Assembly: GCA_013397935.1 (NCBI GenBank)
Contig: VZRN01005379.1
Span: forward strand, 138,432 to 202,431
Reading direction: 5' to 3'
DNA: 64,000 bases
From: Dasyornis broadbenti
Taxonomy: Eukaryota; Chordata; Aves; Passeriformes; Dasyornithidae
The translations under genes and the position numbers were made by a program. Shown in pieces: positions 1 through 13,055 of this stretch; positions within the stretch are counted from its first letter, which is position 1, and every line of letters begins with the position of its first letter. A model generated the notes under the pieces. It did not search any database. It was not told the DNA's origin and worked only from the letters and a program-made list of their open reading frames with translations.

Positions 1-3000
1 AAAAAAAAAGAAGAAAAATTTAAAAATTACTTCTGCATGTTAGGAAATCCACCACTGTTTCCTTTCAGAAATTGATTTGTTAAGCATAAGGTATTTCTAT
101 AACACATAGTTTGCATGTAGGCACATATAACCAAACCTATGGCAAATAAGAAGCAATTTCTTTGAAGTTATGTGAAACTGGAGCCACTTCACTAATATTC
201 AGTGTGTTTGATAGCATCATGCTTTACTTTGCAACATTCAGTTCACCCAAAGTTTGTGAGTTCTGAGATCCTAAACACCAGTCACTGGGGTACCATCTAG
301 GTAGGTGAAACAGATATCTAAATTCACAAAGTGCCAGGGCACCTGTTTTGAAAAAAGGCAGATCACAGACCCAAACAATCTGAGAGGGTTCACCTGGAAG
401 TGATCTTCCACTAAAAGGAAAAATTAAATGGGAAATAATGTATAAAATCTTTAAGCCATCTGTGCAACCCATCTGTCCTGACAATACCCTCTCCTGACAT
501 TTCACTTGGAAGAGATGTAGTCTGAGGGATGCAGTGGAGGGAAATCCATTCTCTACAACCTACACAAGGGAAATACAAAAGCAGCGCTGAAAACCTACCG
601 CAGACTAGGAGATGTTTTACCTGTTTAGATTTAGGTATCAAAGCTAGAGTAGGTGACAAAACTAAAAGAAACCTAAAACTATCAGCAGCTGCAGTGAATC
701 CAGGACAGTAATCAGAAACTTCTAAAACAGTAAGTTTTCTCTGTAGAAATTTTAGGTGAACAAAAGCTCCAAGCTAAAGGAAAAGCTGCTTTAAAAAAAT
801 TGATACATATTCATACTTCTGTACAGTTCAGTTGATCACAGCAGGTGCAGTGCCAAGTATATTCATGGATATTTGGATTTTGAAAGGAATAAAAGGACGG
901 AAATTCAGTGTCTGCTTCCTCACTTGCTCATCCCATATCACTTTAGGTTAAAATTCCAGAAATCTTGTCTATGTTCCATGTTAGAGAGCCCCTTGGCCCC
1001 TGAGCTTTTTCAAAAAAGCTAGAAAAAATAAAAGGCTGAACATAGGAACACTAAATTTTGGCTTCTGTTTAGTCTCACATACTATAAAATACAAAATGTT
1101 TATACTTAAAGGAATAAAAGATTTCTGATAGATCAAAACAATAAAATGAATGTACAGGGAAATACAATCTAATCACAAGAGCTTCAACCTCAATACAATC
1201 TTCAGGTTTTGTCACATTTTTCCAAAATCAGTTAATTAGTGTTATATTTTCTTTTTCCTTTGCAAGTGTCATTTTGAAAGTCCTCTATAGAGGTTTATCT
1301 CAAGGCAGCCAGCTTTTAACAAAAACTCACTACATTTAGATTTCATTTATCTAAGACTTACTACTATTTCCCTACAAGAAAAAGTGGTCCATGGAACAGT
1401 TTCATATGAGACTAATGAAAATTACTTTCTCCACTGAAGGAATTTATAATTACGCAGAAAACAAGATCACCGGTTTTGTTGTAAAGGAGATCTCTAAACT
1501 AAATACCAGATCTTCTACCTTTCAATGTTCCTTTCATTAAAAAAAAGAAAATAAGAAAGAATTACACAATTTAGAACATGCAATTAAGTTTCTAATCAAG
1601 TGAAAGATTAAAGCCTTATATTTATTGACACAATTGCAATTTACTTTCCAGAATTCCCCAGAAAATCATTCTAGCTTTTAACATTACAAATTTTAAGTAA
1701 TGTTGCATTTACTCCCTGCTATCAGAGTACTCATTTAAATCTTGACAAATCTAACTAAGTACTGCACAAAGAATTTTTTTTTTTTTTAAATTGGAAAATT
1801 ACATTCTTAGCCTTTTTTAGAAGGTATAATTGTACAAGTTACAGTCATGTTAAAAAACCTGACTGATTAGTGACCAGTCTAGGGTAACAAGCTACCAACA
1901 GTGCAGGAAGAGCAGTAGTTTTAACATTTATAACAACTTTACTTACTGTATTAACCACTTGCTATTTCAGGCAAGTTACATGTTAAAAATTGGAATATTT
2001 TCAAGATTAAAAATATTAAATTATTTAAATTCAGGTGATTTTTAACCAGTTACATGAAATTAATTTAAAAGCACAGTCTTGTCCTCCAAAAGAAAATTGG
2101 TAATTTTTTCAATTCAATACAATAAAGGTCTTTATTTGCAACGATGCAAATTTTTTATTAAATCAAGACAACTGTACCTCTTCCTCTGAAGAGGAAAATT
2201 CTGTCATGGAAGATTTTGTTCTTAGGGGAGTGTAAACACTCCCCTAAACAGAAACTAAATACATACTTAAAGATTTTATTGCTCCAAAAGTTCTTTTGCC
2301 AAAAGATGGTACTGATAACTTCTGCAAGTCAGGAATTCTGCAGTTAGAAGTATTACAAACATAAAGAAACACCACCAAAATAATCCTAATTAAGAAAAGG
2401 TCAGTTTTCTTTTTTCCTATACCTCAAAACTGCCTCATTTGAAAGTTCGTTTATTAATTAGTCCTCTACCAACAAATTCCCCCCAAATAAATATATAGCT
2501 ACTGACATATCCAAGCAAATGCTTTCTATAGTTAGAATTCATGCTATAAGATGTGTCAAATTAAGCCATTTATTCAGCTCACTGACATTCTCTCCTCTGG
2601 ATCAGTGAAAATAGAAAGGAATTTTCTCCTTTGCCTTGTACACACCACATGTTATTAGCCTAAACTGAAAAAACTACTTTTGCAGAAATGCTATGCACAT
2701 TACTTCCCTGAGCATTTAATTCCAGTGAGGTTTATCGAATTATTTATGATTTACACATATGTCAGGCACATAGTAACATTCCACCCGTTTTTTTACCCAT
2801 ATGCCAATAATTTGACAGGCTCTCATTTAACTGGATAGCACAGCAAAACATGATAAAGTCCTCATCCTTGGTTTTCTTTTAAACCAAAGACTTAAACAAA
2901 ACCAGGATTTTGCTGAGCTTGAACACTGTAACAGAACCTCACATAAGCAGAGACAGTACATGTTAACATTATGAAAAGAAATAAAAACCAAATGGATGAT

Positions 3001-3867
3001 GGATGATACATATTTGTGTACAAAAGAACTTGGAAACATCAGTCTGGGTGGTTTCAACATAAAAGCAGGCATGTGTGGCTACAGCTTACGCATACAGATG
3101 GCTTTCATGCATACATATCAGCTTCTTTTATGAGATACTTGTCACATGCTGCATTATCTGGCTTTCCACATTAGCAAGTAAGGCTAAGCACAGTCAATAT
3201 CACCAAGACCAAAATGCAAGTAAAACAAACACAATAGTTCCACGGTTTCTGCTGTCATAGAAACCTGAAGGGAATGAATTGTAGTTCTAAAATAATAAAA
3301 CAGCCTGTACAAGCATATTGAGAGAGTCAAGCCCAATTTGAAATCTGTATGTAGAAAATTTTACTTCTGAAGAATTTTTCAGGATTAACTACCACTCCTT
3401 CTGAATAAGAAAAAAAAAATGTAATAAAATTACTGCAATAAATTTTATAAAATTGTGTATCCAATGGGTCAAGGTAATCAGCAAACTCATAAAATGTATT
3501 GATTATTCCAGTGACCATTTTATAATAGTTACTTGTATTAAATTCTTCACTTCCTATGACTACTATATCCTGTTTTTACCTTGTTTAACATATAAAATCA
3601 TTAAGTAAACGCCTTAAGGGTAGAAAAAACACTGTCTTGTTCAGAAAGTACTGGTGTTGTGCCATCAGCACACATTCTTTCTTCACACATGGAGGGGAAA
3701 GAACCCCAGTGAAACACCTCTAAATTAGAGGACTAACATTTTAATAATTAGGAAAACTGCCATGCAAAATACTTCCAAGCCCCAATTGATATTCCCTTCA
3801 GATTTTGCTAATGTGGATCACAGCTCTCACACTGTATTTCATTGTATAAAATTAACCCCTAACCCAC
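1..3867 (-). other. PAM intron downstream of exon A (partial)
   Basis: AT-rich intron running off the left end. I looked for the next expected exon (starting DFHMEEALDWPG, the PAL start) on the minus strand and did not find it, so the PAL exons lie outside. The only notable structure is the perfect inverted repeat at 2222-2247. No transposon was recognised. Confidence 0.7.
2222..2247. repeat. Perfect 12-bp inverted repeat with 2-nt spacer
   Basis: Arms TTAGGGGAGTGT and ACACTCCCCTAA are exact reverse complements separated by AA. In RNA from either strand this would form a 12-bp stem with a loop too tight to close fully. No flanking target-site duplication was recognised, so a transposon footprint is not supported. 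Confidence 0.85.
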
Positions 3868-4173
3868 CTCCTTTATGTTCTTTTTCCCAGCTTCCCTCAC
3901 CATGTTTAGACTGTTGTAAAGAGAAATGTCTGTTCTCTGGTGGCCTCAAGGTAGACTCTAGTCTGTGAAATTTGTGAATTCTGTCTCTGACAAGAATAGT
4001 ATTGTCCCTTTCATCATGATTTGCGATCTCTCTGGCAAGATCCTTCTTTTGGACTACATTAGCAATCTCTGCTACAAGATCTGATTCTGTCTTTTCTGTA
4101 GGCTTATGCTTATGAACATGCACAACATCTTCCCTTTCTCCTAGCAGCTTAGAAAGGAGTGAATAGAAATCAC
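3868..4173 (-). CDS. PAM: PAM exon A: alternatively spliced PHM-PAL linker
   Basis: Encodes (G)DFYSLLSKLLGEREDVVHVH through SDLVAEIANVVQKKDL and VRDRIHKFHRLESTLRPPE to HKG, 102 residues with the split Gly. It is homologous to the mammalian optional linker exon that distinguishes PAM-1 from PAM-2. The QKKDL Lys-Lys is at the place where mammalian prohormone convertases separate soluble PHM from PAL. It is 306 bp, symmetric in phase (two bases in, one out), so it can be skipped without frameshift. The acceptor TTTTCTGTACAG is strong and the donor GGAG|GTGGGT only moderate, fitting regulated use. It is a few residues shorter than human, in the segments after TEK and after KKDL. Confidence 0.95.
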
Positions 4174-7100
4174 CTGTACAGAAAAGAGAAAAGATAAGAG
4201 GAAAGGAGGAAAAAAACCCCATTATAACAGATCGAGTAGCGTTAGAAGGCTTCAGCAAGGTACAATGTAACAAAGTTATTCAAACACTTATTGGTAAAAG
4301 TAGCAAAGAGGAACTGTTTTAGCTTCAGGAACTGAAGGACCCAAATTTCTAGTGGGAAAAGATAAAGCCAAATTGTTACTGACTTTAATTTACAAATAGA
4401 TGCCCTCTTTTACCTGACACTCCGGCATCAAAAAACCATCACCTCTGGACAGATGTTCTTGGGAACAAGGAACAAGAGAAAAAGGGAAAGGAAAAGGAAA
4501 TGAAAGGAAAACGTATGCACATTTCAGTAAAAGAATATTTATGATGCAATTACCTGTATTTGCCAGGCTACTGCAGAGTTATCATATTTTCACAAAACAA
4601 AGAGGGGAAAATTCTATAGTTTTATCAAATTTTTCACTTACAAAAACAATTATAGACAATCATCATACTTTTCAAAACATATTTCTTTGAAGTCTGTCAT
4701 TGTATAAGAAGATTTAGGTGTAAGAAAACAGTATTTCCCATTTGCAAACAGATTCCATAGTGCCCACTGTAGAAAAAAGAGAAAGTAGTAAAACTGAATG
4801 ATACATTAAATTTGCTTTTATTCAATCTGGGTTGTACCCCTTCTTTTACTCCAAACAGTAACAGTCCTTAGTCACAATATCACCTGCCAACAAAGGGAAT
4901 ACTATCTTCTCGAGGTGCTTGCTAGCAATGCAATAACTTTCTTAGGCATCAACAAAAAGTTCAATACATTCCAGAACAACAGCTCAAAGCAAATAAAAAA
5001 GAAAACAGAATTTATTAATCAAGTATCTTGGCTGCCTGAAACTACTGTAATTTCTGTTAAATACCACTACATCATTTGAACAAAAATGTGCTTTAACAGT
5101 ACTGCAAGTAGGTATACTCCTGTTTCAAACACAAATTACTTGCAATCAAAAATCTGTATTATTTTATGACAACCTATATTGGACATTTTTTAGAAAAGTG
5201 AAGCTACAAATAACCAAGATTGCACACAAACCAAAGAAATAGACAAGGAAACAAACAAGCCCAACAAATAAAAAAAATCAAAACCCAAAATGACCCTGAT
5301 TCAGAACCAGAAATCATCACTTACAACTTGGGACAGAGGAAATTAAGTCTTTTGAAAATGATTGTAAGAGGATCTGTCATGTTATTAAACAGTCCCAGTT
5401 CAATGATTTTGAGTAGGATTCCACTCATTGACCTTGGAAATGAAATATCCCAGATGACATTTTCTGTCAGAAAATAATTACTGAAGTAACAGGGCCAATT
5501 TCAATGAAATTTAAAAAGCAAATTAGAGAAGAGAGAAAATCATTAGGCTATATTACAAATATGAATTATTTGCTTCAAATACAATTGGTGAAGCTAGAGC
5601 ACTCCATTATCTTAATATTATCATTCAGTGAGTCCAAGTACCAATTCAAAACAAATTCAAATATTTAAAAAGTATATCACAGAAGTTTTGGACATAAACT
5701 ATTGTTATTCTGAGAGAGGTTTTTAATTAAATTAATCAAGTTCAATAGTCTCTACTTAAAACAACCAACAACTGGTGCTGAAGCAGAAACACAGCTGAAA
5801 TTTCCTTTACTTAGGAAACATTTGGTACTAAAATACTCTACACTGGCCTTTTTTCTTCCACAATATTTTAAAAATTAATGTCATAGAAAACAAATATTTT
5901 GGTTTTATCTATGGCTGGAGACCCACAGATGAAATGAGACAACTAACTCCCCTATATGAAATCATTTCTAATGAGAGGTCTGAGTGGTAAAAGCAGTAAC
6001 TGTGAAGTCTCCCCACACAAACAAGCCTGATGCTATTTTAAACTATAGGCCTTTTAAAGCAAGTTTAGTGATCCTCGCACAGTTCACTCTCTCCTAGTTC
6101 TGTATCAATTGTCTAATCAACTGACTTGTAATTACTGGTTGCAAAAGGACAACAACATACTACAGTTTGTACAAAGGTTTCAGAACTCTCACAACTTATA
6201 TGCTCATTCTGCTTGAGTGAAGAAGCTTCATGCTCCAGCCAAAGCACAGCATTCTATCTCTGGTGTGCAAGTGTTGTCACAGTATAATTAACCCAGTCTC
6301 TAAAACAGATACAGCTCCTTGCTTTAAAAAATAAAAAAAAAAAAAAGACAAAAACATTCTTTAGTTTATCTGATAATGCCTTCTTCAAAAGAAACCGTTA
6401 CAATATAGATCTCAATAGAGGACATGAAGAAAAGAGAGTAGGATAATTCAATTAAAAACAAGGAAAGCCCAGGGAATAATTTTCAGGACAGGATGCTTTC
6501 ATAGAAAACTCCAGTGATCTTTACGGAAACTATTAATCAGGGATTCAAGTATAAGTAGGTTGATCAGTTTCCATTTTCTCCTATAACTGAGCCAACGACC
6601 ATAAGATATATGAGGAACCTTAAACAGTGGAGTATAGAGTAGGCCAATTCGAGTACTACAGTTACTATCAGTGGCTACAGATATTTTCCAAGCTGAGATT
6701 GTCCTGTTAGAGCTTTCATTGAGCACGGGTTTTGTAAGCATAGCAGTTAAGAATACTTGGGAACTGTCTGAAAGTATGAAAAAGGGTGTGCATGAGGGAA
6801 TGGAAGTGGTCAGAGGTGTAGTTGCCCTGAAACTGTGATCCTTTCCTTAGGTGAATGTGTTTGAGAAAATGAGTATGGTATCTCCACACCTGAAGTTCAA
6901 AAAACATCCATGAAGTCTACATATCTGACCAGTATCTCCCATCTTGTGGCACAAACACTAGGCTGAAGTCTCCTGTCAATGTCTTGGCATCTTGACAGAA
7001 CTCATTACAAGGCACAGAAGACGTGGAAGTGAAGGACTGAAGTTTTCTGATTACCCAATGTATGCAACTGTACCCTAAATTCCACACATTGAATGTGCGT

Positions 7101-7884
7101 CAAACTTTTTTCAGCTTTGTGATCTCCAGGCAGATTCCAATAATTTGTAAGCAGTATAATTTTAAGAAGTAGTTCTGAATTCACTAGAGATTACTAGTAA
7201 AGAGCAGAGTCATGTTGATTCTGAGTAAAAGCTGCTCTGTGCAAAGCAATATCCAGCCAACATCAAAGCACGATCTTATGTGGCTGCTTTACAGCTGACT
7301 TTTACCATCTGGAACAATTGAAGGATGTTGCTTGCCTGAAGTTACTCAATGGAAAGGAACATTTCTGGGTCTTGTTTCTGATGAGGCAGTCTGGCCTTTA
7401 GAATGCCTGGGTATGACTAGATGAAGACATGGGTGAAGCAAAAACTTGAACTTACTGAAAAAACTGAAGCCAAGCAGAGCAGTCTCCGGGGAGATACCTG
7501 ATTAGGCCACTTTCAGAGAGGACACTTGTATTTCTTATGTGTAAGCTATCAGCACACTTTCCTATATGAAAACAATGATTGGCTACAAACACCTACAGTT
7601 TATTCTTTCTGGAAGACGTGATAGCAGTCAAGACCAACATCTTCAGAATGAAGCAATGCACAAGCATATTCCCATACGTTTAAAATTCCTATGGTGGTTC
7701 TACACTATCAAGACTCTTTTACAGAATAATGTTTTGGTATACAGTCATATAAACAAATAGAATCATAACATTGTCAACTTCATTGCAGAACATGAGTTGA
7801 ACCCCATCTGATTTAATAAAAGGTCAGATTAAGGTTGACAAAGCAGTTTACATATGTAATGTTTATAGTCATATAGTTTAATTT

Positions 7885-7976
7885 TAGGTAGTCCTATGAG
7901 GAGTAGAGAGTTAGTCTTAATGACCCTTACGATTTTCTTCTAACTCAAGATATTCTATGATTCTATGTCTAAAACC
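7885..7976 (+). mobile_element. CR1 LINE 3' end with octamer tail
   Basis: The stretch resembles the end of a sense-strand avian CR1: a TTAATGACCCTTACG-like block followed by TTCTAACTCAAGATATTCTATGATTCTATG in two adjoining parts. The repeated ATTCTATG is the short 3' tail repeat typical of CR1. Only about 90 bases are recognisable, as expected for a 5'-truncated old copy. Confidence 0.75.
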
Positions 7977-8040
7977 AGTCCTTTTGTTCCCACTACTAGA
8001 GCCCAAATTCACTAATTTGCAGTGAGCAGTCGCTGTCCGT

Positions 8041-8079
8041 GGTGTTTCAGCAGCACACCATGGTGCTGTGGGAAACACC
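8041..8079. repeat. Imperfect palindrome GGTGTTTC...GGAAACACC
   Basis: The left arm GGTGTTTCAGCAGCACACCA is followed at once by a right arm that is its reverse complement with a 2-base deletion and a few mismatches. The outer nine bases, GGTGTTTC(A) against (G)GAAACACC, pair well. No function is evident. Confidence 0.6.
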
Positions 8080-9224
8080 AATTTCCAGGTTAGATGAAGT
8101 ATCTAGCCATGGTGCTGCAGGATCAAGCTATATATAGCCAAAGTTCAGCCATGGTAAGCCTGTCCAGAGAGCCTGAACATGTACGTGTTAAGATACATAG
8201 GTGGAAACTCATTTTACTGCATTTTAGAAAAAAACCTTGTTGGTGTCAGAGAATTTTCATGTCCAGAATCTGTATTTTTGTTATAATGCCTGTACAGTTA
8301 CACTGTGATGGTTCAGAGAGGCTCCCCAGTTTGTCACTGGCATTCCAGACTTCATGTTCTTCCTTCCAAATTTGTGTCCTTGTCTTATCATAACAGGACA
8401 AAGAAACAAGTTTCCACAGTTAACTTTGGGCTTCTCAATGATCTCTGAATAAAAAGGGTGTATTCTGAGACTGCATGTTTCTGTCTTAGCAGGATGTGCT
8501 TCTATTTAGTGGGTTCATCTGACAAAAGTGGTCAAGGGTTCTGCCCCTTCCTAAGTACTGAAATCATGGTCAAATGATATGGGTCCAACCATGACTCACT
8601 TCAGTAGAACTACTGTTCCTGATAAAGATATGAAAGCATCTGCAAAGTATCACTTGCAAGACTGTGCAAATGTGAGTAAATACAGGTTTTTTAAAATTCA
8701 AAGTTTAATCTCCTTTGCCTTCTTTGGCTTGTAGATGAAGCTACTAAGATTATAAGACACATACATAAGATAATATTGATGGTAGAAAAGAAAGGGAGAA
8801 AGGCATGGAATGACATTACAAAAGTGAACAAAATCTAATGTCTGTTTCAAGTGATATTTGGCACAGTTTGACATAATAAGCCAAACTTTCAAAATGTCTT
8901 CTAGTCTGTTATTATTTTTCATGCAAGTCATGATTTAATCTGTTGCTTTGATGAAAGCATTGGAACGGTTCCTGAGAACGAAAGACTATTAAGTAAGGTT
9001 GTTTTCTTTTTGAAGGGATTTGCGGGGCTGGGAGGCGTAGATATGAAGAAAGGAAAAGAGTTAAGCTGCTCTAGAGCTTCTTGGCCATCCTCACTGCCCT
9101 AAAGTGATGTGCACTAACAGCATTGCCAAACTGACATATTTGAAGAACCAGGAATTGCATCTGCTCTCAAGGCATTTCTAAGCAGCTTACAGAGCTAAAA
9201 AAAGAATGAAAGAATAGCTAGGGG

Positions 9225-9247
9225 AAAAAAAAAAAAAAAAAAAAAAA
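9225..9247. repeat. Poly-A run of 23 bases
   Basis: Homopolymer in the large intron, preceded by GGGG and followed by TTTG. No retrocopy body was recognised upstream on either strand. Confidence 0.9.
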
Positions 9248-9952
9248 TTTGTTATTTTCTTCTAAGTCTCCCTGTCCCTCAGAAGGGCTTTTACTACTAT
9301 CACAATGTAAATACATTTTCTTTGTTTTTCTTACATCCTTTTTTTTCTGTCAAAATATTTTAATATAGAAATGTTTTGAGAGCCCAAGCATAGTTTTTTA
9401 AAAATCACTAGGTTACAGGAGTTTGTAAACGGGAAAGTGTGAAAGCTAAGTGGAAGTATGAAGGAAGATGAAGAATCTCTACTGAATATTACATTTTGTT
9501 ACAGACACGTGTTCTTCATCAACAAATCAAAACCTGATACCCAAAACAAAAGCTGCCTGCAGCTATCCAACTGCCCTGTTTTTTTTCTTTCCTTCCTGAC
9601 CAGTAATAACTTCCTGACAAGCACCAATGATTTTGTTACAATAAAACATATTTATTAGCTACTTCCAGATGACTAGCAATAAACACAATGATTTTACTAT
9701 ACAGCACTTCACTGTGCTCATTTGGATATACTATAAACATTTGAATCCTCACACAGAGTGCATCAGTTCCACCTCAAATTTCTATTTCCTGCAGTATATA
9801 CTTCGAAATACATTTAGTCTCACAAAATGACATAAATGAGAGTATGTTTATTACAGAGGAGTTGCACTATCTTCAATTTCTTTTTTTAAGCATTATGCCT
9901 TACTTTAAAAAAGAGACAGCAAAATTGTCAAAAAGGAAAACATTTTGCCAAC

Positions 9953-9985
9953 AATATTAATATTAATAATATTAATAATAATAAT
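9953..9985. repeat. Imperfect AAT/ATT microsatellite
   Basis: Alternating ATTAATATTAATAATATTAATAATAATAAT-type units over about 33 bases, a simple AT-rich repeat. Confidence 0.8.
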
Positions 9986-11039
9986 TTTGGCTCGTTTTAG
10001 ATTTGTGATATGACTTAGTAATTTCTCTGAACTCTTCATGTACTAATACACTTTCCATTTCTTCAGACATGTAAAAGATATTATAAGCAGTTTTTGTAGT
10101 TGTTCATTAATAAACTAGCCTTTTAGAAAACACCCAGGAAATGTCCCTCAATATTTTTAAGAACCAGAGACCATAAACCAAAGGTCAGATAGTGAAGACT
10201 GAAACATTCAATTTAAAATGTTTTTTTTCCATGCTTATTATATTCTGTTCCTGCATAGATATGCAACTTGTACCAATTGCTTTTTTTTTTCTGCTTAGAT
10301 CTGATACTTCTTTCTTTACTGTGCTGAAGATGCTTTTGTAAAGATTATGAATAACCTTATCCTAATCAAATCAAAGGCTCATCTTTTATTTACAACTTTG
10401 AGCAGGATCATTCAGTGTTGAGAGAGCAAGTAAATCCTCTGCGATTCTGAATCTCCCTGATTATAATTCTCTAGCAGTATATATCACTCTTAGTATCTTC
10501 TAGTAGCATTTTCTTCCAAGGTTTAATTCAGTCACTTTTATCTTACTTTTGTACTCTAATTAAGGAACCTCATACAATCTCTGAGCAGTAAACATGCATC
10601 CCAAACCTGAAAACATCTAAAGATATTCTCATATGTCTGGCCTTAATGTAAAAATGTCTCAAACACTTCATTCTGTGCATCCCACATCAATACTGGAACA
10701 TGAATTTGTCCTCTGTTTCATGCCTCTCCTAAGAATTTTTAGCCACCTACCAAATTGAACTCTTCTCTTGTCTTACACCCATAGACAAACTAGCAAGGGC
10801 AAGTCATTACAAATTTATTTTAGAAAGCAATGTAACCTATGCTGGCATAAAAATCAAATCTTATTGGTTGATGCTGCTTCTATGGCTTTGTCATGTAATA
10901 TTATCACAAAAAACATACTACTGAAAAACTAAAGACCTGCCTGCCTGATAATTCTCTATTCTTCTTCCTTTCAACACCTGTGACACAAGATATTGCAGGC
11001 CTCCCTTCACATACATTTCCCTCTGCTTTTTTTTTTGTT

Positions 11040-11040
<1 letters not shown>

Positions 11041-11100
<60 letters not shown>

Positions 11101-11101
11101 N

Positions 11102-11137
<36 letters not shown>
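11041..11137. repeat. Poly-T tract interrupted by one N
   Basis: Sixty T, one N at 11101, then 36 T, preceded by shorter T-rich sequence. The N marks an unresolved or collapsed homopolymer, so the true length is unknown. Sequences on both sides are not recognisable as a retrocopy. Confidence 0.95.
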
Positions 11138-11138
<1 letters not shown>

Positions 11139-13017
11139 TTTTGTTTGTTTTGTTCTTTCCCTTAAGGAAACAAAAGAGAGATGGGCAGAAAGTGGAGGAG
11201 CTGTATCTCCTTCTTTCACTTAAATCAGAGATTTCTATCCTAGATGCAAAACCACCTCATTCAATACATTTTTATTGTAACAAGCTTTTCTCAGAAATGC
11301 AGAACAGAAAATATGCAAGTCAGCACAGATATTTCAGTTTCCCAACTCACAGATTCAGCTTACCACCTAGCAAAATATTTCCAGCTGTCTAACAAATACC
11401 TTGTGCAAAATACTTTGTCTATGTGTGTTCAGTCATATGCAAACCTGCTATACAATTGAAAATAATTAAAAGATGAGGTAGGCATCCAAAAGGTAATAAA
11501 TAGCAGATTTAGGTCTATAACCTTTATTCAGACCCCATTTTGTACAGATTATGAGGTTAGATTTTCTTGCAAAGAAACTTCTTCCTACAATCAATGGGCC
11601 ATCACAATACATGTATACTTATTCAAAGACTAGAGAATTCCTCTCCAAGCACTCCTGAACAAGAGTTTTAACTGAACAGAAAGTTTTCTCCTAACATTTT
11701 TATTCCATCATCTCTATTTATGAAACACATGCTCGCATTAAATTACTTCAGCCTGTCCTGTGAAATTGAGGTCCATAATTACTGTTACTTTGCTAGACAT
11801 TACAGTCAGAATGGTCATTTAGCATCCATTCACTTTGGGCATACACCTACAAATGTCTCAAAGCGTGAATTTACAGGGTACATTGCACCATATTCCAAAC
11901 CTTACATTCAAACCACATTTCCAGTCAGTTTCAGCAGGAGCTGTGTATATGAAGACTTAGCTTCAATTGTTTGCTTTGTATACCCTCAAAGTTTGGGAAA
12001 ACAGGCCAGGACATCAGACTACCCAGATATCTAGAACCACTCTGCAACTCTGATAAGAGCCTAGAGAAAAACACACTGTAATCACAGGGCACCAAATTGC
12101 CTTAGACTATGGAGCCATAATACTTTCTTTATGTTATTTACTATTTCTCTCACTATACACATTCTAATCTCTAAAACAACAAGGTAGAAATGCAATGAAG
12201 TATTTTCTATGCAACCCATCTCACCACTAGGACAGCAATTCTAATGACTGCAGATGTGAAGCTCAGCTTTATTAAAGCTAACATCTGAATGCTTGACTAA
12301 AACTGTAATATTATTTTAAATGTAGGCGGTTTAATGGGATTTTCAGTTAACACATTCAGCTAAAAAAGGGACCTCACATGAAACTATCTCGAACATTCCA
12401 AAAGAAAAATCTTAAGTTCATTTATATTGAACTTTCCCATCTGAACTCCTAGAATAACTTAGTCTCATGGCAATCATGAAATAATGAGGGATAAGGGAAA
12501 AAAAACCCCACTCTGTTGGTTCTACCAACACCAATGCTGGGAAAAACTGCAAATTTGACTCACTTTGGATTCCACCGTAGAGAAGTAAAATATATATTAC
12601 TTTTTCGGTATTAACTCCAAAATGCCCTATGCCAGACAGAAGTAAAAATGTACTTTTATAAGTGTCATGGCAAACATAATACCAGAAGTACAATGAAAAT
12701 CTCAACTCTTTTCTCTCCCATATATGTGTAGGTGACACAAATGCGTACAGATATGCCCTTCTAAAACAAAACCCAAAATCTAGTTTTTGGTTTATAAGCT
12801 GCTAGTGATTTTTAGCCCAAGCCAACTTTGAATTTTGCTTTTAATCTTTTAAACATAATTATATTTAATTATATTTAATATATGTAATACATAATAATAT
12901 AATCAAATAATTGTATTCATTTTACTAGTAAAAATTATGTCCCTTCTGCTTAAAAAAGTTTATGATTATACCTAATATACAGAAAATGAGATATCAAATC
13001 ATGAGCCAGTCAAAATA

Positions 13018-13055
13018 TTAAATCCTGGGCATCTGATTAAATCCCGGACATCTGA
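13018..13055. repeat. Tandem duplication of a 19-bp unit
   Basis: TTAAATCCTGGGCATCTGA is followed at once by TTAAATCCCGGACATCTGA, 17 of 19 bases identical. It lies in the large intron with no link to any exon. Confidence 0.85.

Noticed and set aside
1..3867. Expected next PAM exon (DFHMEEALDWPG, start of PAL)
   Set aside because: No minus-strand match found; the ORF at 224-505 and the AG/GT-flanked bit near 2179-2201 do not resemble PAL.
10980..11223. ORFs of poly-Phe or poly-Lys
   Set aside because: Translation of the poly-T tract in several frames.
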